Source of the DNA: Histoplasma ohiense
Lineage: Eukaryota > Ascomycota > Eurotiomycetes > Onygenales > Ajellomycetaceae
Assembly: GCA_017607445.1 (NCBI GenBank)
Contig: JAEVHH010000002.1
Location: 5,238,001 to 5,302,000 of the forward strand
Direction: 5' to 3'
Length of the DNA stretch: 64,000 bases
The translations under genes and the position numbers were made by a program. The notes beneath the pieces were generated by a model. It ran no database searches, was not told where the DNA came from, and saw only the letters and a list, made by a program, of their open reading frames with translations. The stretch's first letter is position 1. Every line of letters starts with the position of its first letter. Positions 56,278-64,000 of the stretch are shown in pieces.

Positions 56278-57436
56278 TCTGATGTCAGGGTTTCCCTTTT
56301 TGCAATTTATCTGCAAAAAGGTTCCAATTGCTGTCAGATTTTTATCCCAAAAGGTGCTCCAGCAGTTGCGTCGTCGACTACGTCTGTCGCTCCTCCTCAG
56401 ATCATGTAGGATCACTCACGTAAAGGCTCAATCGATGTTCGGAGCTATAGCTCACCCATTGGTCTGTAGTTTCGTCGCGGGCGCGTAAGAAGCAAATCTT
56501 TACCAGGGCTCTCCTGCACGGCCTGCAGGATAGAAAGCAAGAGGGATAGATGGTATTCCCAGAAGGAAATATGAGAAGAGTATAGAAGGAGGAATTTTAC
56601 ACGTTGTTTTGGCAAGGGAAGATGGCATACAAGTTGCCAACTATCATTGACATCCATCACTAGGTGTGAGTGTAAACTCACCCCCCCTCCTTTTTGTCAA
56701 AGCAAACAAACTGCCATGTTTGGCATCAGATTCCATGGTGATGAGAAACAGATAGAGACTGCCACTTTCTGCAATGTTTGCATGGCAAGAGGTAGACACA
56801 GCTTGTGCACAGTTTAATAATAATAGTTTCCCTTACTCGAGCTTCCTCTGTGCTGTCTTTATCATATGTGCGTGGTTTGTCTGATCTTAACCCGCTAGTT
56901 ATATGTCTATGTCATGTCTAGTTGGGAAAACAAGTAGAAATAATAGTGATAAAGACAGAAGACCCATGAAGATATAATTAAAACCAAATGTTATCAAAGA
57001 GGAGCCATTGTACGCTATTGAAGCACACTACTGAACCTGAATAATTCATCTATGGATAGCTATATATCCGCCCTGAAGCTGAAGTTCAATTTTCGATAGT
57101 AATAAGTGCATATAGATCAAATCCACTGTCAAGACTGACATACAACAACATCACTCTCATCCACAGATAATAATGTCAAACAAGATGTATATGGAAAAAC
57201 AACAAGAAGATGCATTGCCTGTAATTATCATAAACTAAGAAGACGTAGCTATTCTTCGTACCGGCACCCGTCTCATATCAAGTTCAAATCCGGAATTGAT
57301 TATACTGAATTCAGGTCAACCAAGGTCGACGTTCAGATGCCGATTAGGAAGTGGTAGTAGTAAATCAAACGATCGATACTAGTGCCAGTCTCTTCGTTTG
57401 AACCACCGGGTATCCACTAAGCCCGCTAGCATAATG
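56278..57436. other. Intergenic plus probable leader of the SET gene
   Basis: The right-hand part is AT-rich without recognisable genes; 56278-56480 is probably leader and intron of the SET gene. Confidence 0.5.
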
Positions 57437-60013
57437 TCATGTTGGATGAATGAATAAGCCGCCATCGTAGGATGCAATACTATTGTACCCAGTTGCTTCT
57501 TCGGTTGGAGTACTAGAGGGAGTAGGCTGGCCTAAGCTGATACCAGGAATTGCAGTTTCGCCTGGGTGCTCGAAATTGCTATAGACGAATAAATTCTCAG
57601 AGATATTGCCATTCGGTGAATTACTGGAGGAGCCGGCGGGCGATACCAGTGGATAAGCTGGGGGTTTATCGGAGGCATCTTCGGCGGTGAAGCACCAGAG
57701 TTGTAATTGTGTCAGAAATGATACTTGCTTTGCAAGGGCTTCCAGCTGAATCTGCTGTCTCTCAACAGTCGATTGTAGCATTGCAATCGCTGCCATTAGC
57801 GATGTTACGTTGGGGTTCGGTTGAGAATCACCACCAACACAGTGAGGTTGGAGTTTCGAAGATCCCCAATTGGATGGGGACGGGTCGCATGTATTTGCTG
57901 ATCCTGAAGCATCCCCCCAATCCTGTTGGAAAAATCCATCCGCGTGAGTATTCAACCGGGGTAACATCGATCGAGATGTTGGTTCCCAATCTAGACTATA
58001 TCAGTACTCTTGCCAGAAGTCTATATCTGAATACCTGAATGAATTGTGCTTGGATTGTGCATGTATATGAGGAAAACATAGTAAACCAAAAAGAGGGTTA
58101 GGCTAACATGGAGATTCCGGCATATCCACCCCTGGGAACCTCTTTCGCCACAAGGCGGCCCATTTATCTTCCTGAGAGCACTGAAGCTTGACAAAACAAT
58201 TTGCAGTGTGACTGGCTTGGAGGTTTTCACTCTCAAAGGTTCTAAAACAACTGCTGCAAACGTGCTCATCATGAGTCCGAGAAAGATGTCTCCTACCGAT
58301 TCATTAGCACGAAATTCATGATGAACGAACAGTGAAAAAAGTTCAAAGGGAAACTTTGAGAGAAACCTTTCACGTACGTGAGCAGTGAAAAGTATTTGAA
58401 GCTGGTCCCGGAACACGTCAAATATTTTCGATCATGGTCTCCATGATACGTCTCTGGGTCATACTTATGATAGACACATGCGAATTGTCGTTGACCGGAT
58501 CCAGGGTTTAGATGCCGGAATCGTTTCCTTTTACGGTTGTTGTCGCCGTCATCGTCTTCGTCCTGGGAGTTATTTTCGCTGTCATCGCAGTTACCGTATC
58601 CTCCACTCCCGTGCCTATATCCTCCATTCCCAAAGATAGAAGTCGATGAAGGGTAGGACGAATTATTTTTTACACCGCTCCCATAATATGACCCTCCGTT
58701 TTGTCCGTTGGCATGGTCTGAGATGCTCTGAGGACTCTCATGGTTACTCTTTTCCAGATATACCGAGTCATATATTCGCCCCTTCTCGCGAAGTTGAGTT
58801 TCCGTGGAATCATCCTTCTGAGGGTCATAGGAAGGTAGGGTTTCGGTGTCACGCATCGCATTGATCTCCCACGTACAACAATTTACCACCAACGGCAACG
58901 ACTCTTTCAGCGGATGGGGATTTAGTTGATTGATTAAATCCCCGTTGTCAAGATTAGTTGCCCTGTTTAGGGATGGGGATGTACAACTATCCGCGTTGGA
59001 TACAGGGGAGGATTGATATATTTGACATTCAGTCTTCGAACTTGGGCAGATATCTTGCACCGCACATTCAAATCCATTCTGATTGGATTTCACCTCCCCG
59101 GAATCTGAGTACTGGGGAGGGACGGAGCCCGCAGAAAGGCTGGCTTGACACAATGATGTTGGGTTTTCTATAACGATGCTGGTGTCGGCAAGTTCGCAAC
59201 GTGTGGAATCAGGCAACTCGGAACAATGAGAATCACGACATGGTAACGGAGAGTCGGGAGGGCTTGGGAAGGGGGGTGAGGGCGATGTCCTTGATGACCG
59301 AGACGAGATCGGCGAGGTGAACGATAGGCGAGATGAATTTCGATGGTTTGTTAGCCATTCCTTAGTCCTTGTCAATCTCCCCTTCTGAGCTTTACGATGG
59401 AATTCGTGGGGCGCCTTTGGTAACATTTCCAATGAAATACTCGTATCCTCCTGATAATATTGGCCGGCGTGGTACCACTCATGGGGACCCGTAGAATACT
59501 CCGAACTGGCCACCAAGAGTCCCGTTTCATGGCTTCGAAATACCGTTTCCTGGATGGGAGCGTAGCTCTGCCATCTCTGAATGCGTACTCTCTGAACAAA
59601 AACTGGCGGTCTTCCTGATCCGTCAAATGGCTCAGCTTCTGCCTTTGGGTTCGCATTGACGAATGAGCCAGAATCCACCTCGGCTGGCATTTGTAACCAA
59701 CTATCCCGCCATCTCTTCAACAATTTTGAGAGAATCATTGGGCCCTTCGCCCCCGAGACATCCTTGGCTTCCCACTACATTGGTTAATTAGCAACAGCCG
59801 CTATATCAACAACGAGAATATAACATGACGTATTGTACAAAGGTGTTGGGTCTTTGGGGCACAACTATCCACGTCTAGGGATTGAGTACCAACCTTTGGC
59901 GTGCTGTTTTCATGTTCTGGCCAACTCCGAAGAGTATCTTCAGTGAGTGAAGATGTCCAACCATATTTTCGTCGGACCCAATGGATGCCACGGCTGGCGG
60001 AAATATGAGGCAT
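57437..60013 (-). CDS. C2H2-like zinc-finger domain protein with long disordered N-terminal part
   Basis: Four exons inferred: 60013-59894, 59774-58378, 58292-58108, 57990-57437; 751 residues, phases consistent. Exon 1 gives MPHISASRGIHWVRRKYGWT; exon 2 continues WEAKDVSGAKGPMILSKLLK and then a long Ser/Pro-rich stretch. The conserved core spans exons 2-3: QFACVYHKYDPETYHG, KYLTCSGTSFKYFSLLT, joined to RHLSRTHDEHVCSSCFRTFE and LQASHTANC. This is the Cys/His array seen in a large fungal group of 'C2H2-type domain' proteins (often with KRHLxRxH and CxRCxxxF). Exon 4 has a heptad-like LQSTVERQQIQLEALAKQVS. Function unknown, probably nuclear. The exon 3 donor (GTTAGC) and exon 1 donor (GTTGGT) are weak, so those joints are less sure. 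Confidence 0.7.
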
Positions 60014-61033
60014 GCTGGATATCTTCACGTCGGGGAATTGAAATATTTTATGTCAAACGTTGATTTTTCGAAGGAAAATCTTGAATCGTGCTTCAACCAT
60101 GTCTCATTGACATTCTCCAGCAAGAGACCTTTTTGAATTGAACTTCGAGCAGGTCCTTTTTATGCTCCTCATTTTCGTTGCCTTTTGTCAATAGTCAAAA
60201 CATTTCGCATGCGTCAAGGGAATTTTGCCTAAATGGCAACAGCATTTGACCGGAAACCAATATAGTTGGTCGTTGCGTTGGCATATGGATTGACCAAACA
60301 GATGATATTTCCCTACGTGGGGCTGGTAGCTCTCGCATCAGCAAGTCCATCAATTGTCTCCAAGGTCTGCCGTGTTGACCATTCCTCACACATGATATCT
60401 AACTTGATGGGCCCTTGAACCCTCGAACTCCCGGAATCGGAGAGGGGGAGTTTAACAGGGGCAGGATGCAGGGAGAACACAAGAAGACATATCATGCTGC
60501 CGGTGCTCGCCTACCCTCCAATCAGAGCCAACCCTCGGTGGCAGAAATCGCCCTCAGGTTTGCAACAGGACCGACCAAGTCGTGGAAATAGACGTCTTGA
60601 TATTCAACAGACCTATGTTGTGGCTTGAAATTTCCTGCAGAATAATGCACGAAGCTGCAAGGCATCGTGACAGGGACAAGCCATCTCCCTCAATGAGCAA
60701 TTTTTTTGCGCGTACCTGAGTGTATTAAATGCATAAAACCTACTGGATTATATGAGAGATCTGCTGTATTGATATGTTTTTAGTGGAATTTATGTAGTTA
60801 ATATATTTGATCTACTCCGTAGTTATCGCTAACTCCTGCCAACACTGGCTTTTCAGGCAGCCAGTATAGAACTGACAACCATTTAAGAAATGGTTACGTT
60901 GGCTTTTTGCTATGGATAACCTAGTGGCCATAGTGCTATCTTATCACACATTGGTGGAATTGATCCCAGAATGTTTCTGAATATATTCAATGAAGCTGTC
61001 TGTCTGGCTTATGAACTGTAGACAGTAGTAAAA
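60014..61033. other. Intergenic, grading into an AT-rich repeat relic
   Basis: No gene seen. From about 60,830 CpG becomes scarce toward the transposase relic. Confidence 0.5.
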
Positions 61034-61294
61034 TCACATTATTATCTTTTCATGCAACACAGAGAATTTCATTTTGAGGGATAATATACAGAGTGTTGAA
61101 CAATGAAGAGAATATAAGCAGATAATCCAGAGTTCTTTAGTTCTTGTAAAAGAGATGGTAGATTGACAGAATGGGTGATTCCACAAGCTCCAATTCCTTT
61201 CTTTCACAGATAGTGGAATAGAGAATAGAGCAACAGAGATGAAGTAGTTGTCCATATAAATTGAGTACCCAGCTACCTCTTTACTGTTATTCAA
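61034..61294 (-). pseudogene. piggyBac-type transposase fragment, frameshifted
   Basis: Read leftward from 61294: EVAGYSIYMDNYFISVALFS is the piggyBac (DDE_Tnp_1_7) motif with the catalytic Asp in MDNYF. After a frame change near 61190 the other frame gives GIGACGITHSVNLPSLLQEL and KNSGLSAYILF, matching the GxGACGTxR segment that follows in the family. No other part of the transposase or its ends is seen. Confidence 0.8.
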
Positions 61295-63074
61295 CTCTAT
61301 ATGCTGCTCGGAGCTCTGCTGCTTGGAGAACTAGAAATACCTTTGCATACCATGATTCTGCAGAATGTGGTGAGTAGAAAGGCGGATTCTTGCAGCGGAA
61401 AGATGAAGTTGCCTCACCCCCAGACGAGGAGGTATTACATCCACCGTCAGCAGCCGCCCTGCAAGATCAGCAACACGCGCCGGGAGGTGTTAAACAGAAG
61501 TGAAAATGTATTTTAAACGTCATATTTTGGTCTCAACTGCTGCAAAGATTCATCGAGATCCGCCGTCTAGCGCAGGCCAACTCGATGATGATGTAAAAGA
61601 AAGGGCGTTGCTTTCGCACAGCACTCAGCTGTTCCGTTTGGGTAGCCGTGTCAACTTCGATTGAACTCATGAAAAACGACCTGTCCCATATTATTTATTC
61701 CGGGCCTGTTTAAGCATCCGAAAAATTCCAGTTGCGGGCTTCTCGCTGGTGCCCGTGTGGCAAGCAATGTTATTGGCGGTTACGAAAAGGATGTTCCGTG
61801 TGCCAGATGTTGCGTGTACATACATTATTAGTTCAATCAGAGGTAGGAAGCACCAAATTGCCTTGGCGCCAGCCTCACCCTCAAAGCTGCCTTAAGCAAC
61901 GGGAGTTGCATGTTTACTCAGGCATTAGGGAGAAAAGAGAGAAGACGATGGGTCAAAGAATTTTTTGCCCATTTTCATCCAGTAATTATATGATGTTCAC
62001 TTACGATTTGGTCAAGTTCGATTGATCTGCACGAAGAAGAAAAAAAAAAAAAAAGATGGTTACGCCCTTCTATGTATGTACAGTACAAGTTCATAATTCA
62101 TACCTCAATCGAGTAGCTATGCCTTTTGTCCCCCCCCCCCCCTTTTTTTTTTCTTTTTTCAATAAATTAGCCACACATTCACAGACTAGGAAAGGAGGTT
62201 ACATGGAAATACATGGAAATGAACAACGGGGTGCGAGGATAGGCTACGGATTTCATGAGAGAGGAAGTGTAAATACGGGAGGAACAAAAACCACCTGTAA
62301 AAAAAATTAAATAAATAAATAAAAAGGGGAAGAAAAATCACACATGTAAAAGAACCTGTAATCTGCATTGCTTATTTCCATACCATTTAACCGATTACTT
62401 TCCAGCTTAACATAGACACAAGACGTTAAAGAAGAAAAAAAAAATTTATAATCAGACCAAGCCAGACCGGGGAAAACAAGGAAAAGAAAAAAAAAAGAAA
62501 AAATCATCTTATTACACGGGAACGAAAGATGAATAGACAGAAACCGAAGCTAAAATGAAACGAAAAGGGTGGATAGACCCCCAAAACGCGGCCTGACTGA
62601 GGCAGACCGACAGAAGCAAACACGCCTGGCTTTATCTCAAAAGGAAATGGAATTTCGCTGGACCAAATCGATATCAAGACGTTCAATGCCAAGTATGAGA
62701 GAACCCCTTAACTATAATAGTCGTGGAACAGCGAAAGAAGAGGAAGAACGGATGTCTAAAATGGAAGGGAGGAGATAGTGGACGGAAGATGGAGAATTGA
62801 AGGTAGAGTCGGCGTCAAATATATATGTTTGTATGAATGTAACTATCATGATCAATCATCTCGTAATCAAGTCTAAGTATTAAGACAAAGTGTTAAAATG
62901 GTTTCAAGCAGGCTATAGAATGATAATGGAAGTATAGGAGGGAAAATGATTAAAGTGCAACATTTGACAACGGGGTATGAAAGGGTGAACAGAGAGCAGT
63001 GGTGTAGAATAGAGAGCAAAGTGGGTGTAAACGTCGCGGGGTGGAAGCGTAGCGAAGAGGAGAAAGACAACATT
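61295..63074. other. Intergenic with simple repeats
   Basis: Holds A and C/T runs (62040-62055, C then T run at about 62129-62150). The region near 62,800-63,074 should be the 3' flank of the last gene. Small frames have no features. Confidence 0.5.
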
Positions 63075-64000
63075 TTATGCGCTAACAATTTGCTCAGGAG
63101 TGATGTAATTAAGCTTCTCCTGCGACATGTTATGCCGGGCCGAGCTGTCATTTTGTTTGGGAGAATGAGAAGGAGAGCTCCGCTCTGCAGGGCTAGGTTG
63201 GCTGTTTGAGCTCAGTGGGGAATTCTTTGTTGAATCTTTAGCATCCTGATCCTGATCCTGGTTTTGATCCTGACTGGATGGAAAGATTTGAGATGCCAGA
63301 GTTTGCTGGCCAAGGCTGGGTTGGGCGGTATCGGTTGCTTCGTCGACAACAAAATTGATCGCAATAGGATTGGTTACGGTAAAAGCCGATCCATCCTCTT
63401 CACTTAGGGAGGTGGCCCCTTTGGGAGTTTCAGCAGCGACTCCATGTGAGGTGTTTTGAATATTTAAGCCCTCACCAGTCGCTGTGCTGACCGATCGGAG
63501 AGAATTTGCCTGCTTGTTATACGCGGGGTCCGAGATGAGGGACTCGGCACCATCGCCGATATTCAGCATTTCAGAAACCCTGGAATCCTCATTTTGTACT
63601 GGCTTTCGCAGCTTTAATCGCTGCTCGTGGGACATGTTCTGCCATTCCGACCCAAAATTGACAACAGATGCCTTTTTACCATGCAGAGTGAAGCTGCCAG
63701 CTCCCCGGCTAAGGCGTTGATTTTCAGCAATGGAGGAACAATTGTCAGTCTCTGAAATGGTGGTGGCTGAGTCCCTTCCCTTTTTACTCCGATGGTGATG
63801 AGTAATGATATGGGGTTCCCGAAGACTACGGTGTAAACTTCGACGGCTCTTGCCAGGGTGCTCAGTGGAAACAGGCTCTTCTTGTAGCTTGTCCTTATCG
63901 CTATCATCCAAAACTTCGTTAGTTTTTTGAACATTGGGTGAATGGTTGTTAGTAAGGATTCTAGCTTCCCGCAGGAAATGCTCCTCAGCATCATCCACGA
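63075..64000 (-). CDS. Ser/Gln/Asp-rich protein, C-terminal part (5' end beyond window)
   Basis: The frame is open to the window edge, so the gene continues upstream of the visible 308 codons; TAG/TAA-type stop at 63075-63077. The visible part is hydrophilic and probably disordered: basic patches (SRRSLHRSLREPHIITHHHR), a conserved-looking FGSEWQNMSHEQRLKL, a Gln-Asp repeat (QDQNQDQDQD) and a Ser/Pro-rich end. No domain recognised, and no function is proposed. Confidence 0.65.
   Translation of the reverse strand, partial: VDDAEEHFLREARILTNNHSPNVQKTNEVLDDSDKDKLQEEPVSTEHPGKSRRSLHRSLREPHIITHHHRSKKGRDSATTISETDNCSSIAENQRLSRGAGSFTLHGKKASVVNFGSEWQNMSHEQRLKLRKPVQNEDSRVSEMLNIGDGAESLISDPAYNKQANSLRSVSTATGEGLNIQNTSHGVAAETPKGATSLSEEDGSAFTVTNPIAINFVVDEATDTAQPSLGQQTLASQIFPSSQDQNQDQDQDAKDSTKNSPLSSNSQPSPAERSSPSHSPKQNDSSARHNMSQEKLNYITPEQIVSA

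Noticed and set aside
57250..57290. B-box-like AGTTCAAATCC
   Set aside because: No flanking T stem or A box, so chance.

Overview
This is nuclear DNA of a filamentous ascomycete. The genes have short introns (about 55-180 bp) with GT..AG ends and fungal CTAAC/CTGAC-type branch sites. The conserved genes (Doa10/Ssm4, acetyl-CoA carboxylase, NudE, TRAPPC2, NSRP1-like, EndoG, NOSIP-like) look like Eurotiomycete orthologues. Ordinary-composition gene blocks alternate with AT-rich blocks that contain no CpG dinucleotide at all. That, plus a defensin, kinase-like and HNH accessory families, suggests an Onygenales fungus (Ajellomycetaceae or Coccidioides-like). The order is an inference; I cannot name the species.

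Positions 1-27,105 are mostly conserved core genome: the C-terminal half of a Doa10-type membrane ubiquitin ligase (+), a large pseudokinase/serine-protease-like protein (+), five-exon acetyl-CoA carboxylase (-), nudE (-), a FAR1-type zinc finger fused to an isochorismatase-like hydrolase (+), a divergent TRAPPC2/NSRP1-like pair sharing a 273 bp promoter, and a ZIP zinc transporter (-).

Positions 27,700-34,300 are a first accessory patch: an HNH-nuclease gene with a frameshift, then a CpG-free AT-rich block (29,935-33,211) holding two solo LTRs, each with its own 5-bp target-site duplication, and a 64-bp tandem repeat between them. Positions 34,510-40,260 return to genes: NUC1/EndoG, a NOSIP-like U-box/RING protein and a precursor for a six-cysteine defensin.

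Positions 42,400-54,700 are the main accessory patch: a broken aminoglycoside-phosphotransferase-like fragment, an intact kinase-like gene, a broken 'GDLK' family gene and then a large element of about 9.5 kb. This element (at least 45,196-54,685) has inverted terminal repeats (31 of 33 bp identical in the core), no CpG inside, and two convergent decayed genes: a DUF6589-like protein (+) and a RecQ-type helicase (-). I regard it as the most unusual object in the window: a candidate DNA transposon carrying a DUF6589 protein and a RecQ helicase, inactivated by CpG-directed C-to-T mutation.

Positions 54,958-64,000 hold a SET-domain gene (-), a four-exon C2H2-like zinc-finger protein gene (-), a piggyBac transposase relic (-), and the C-terminal part of an unrecognised Ser/Gln-rich protein (-).
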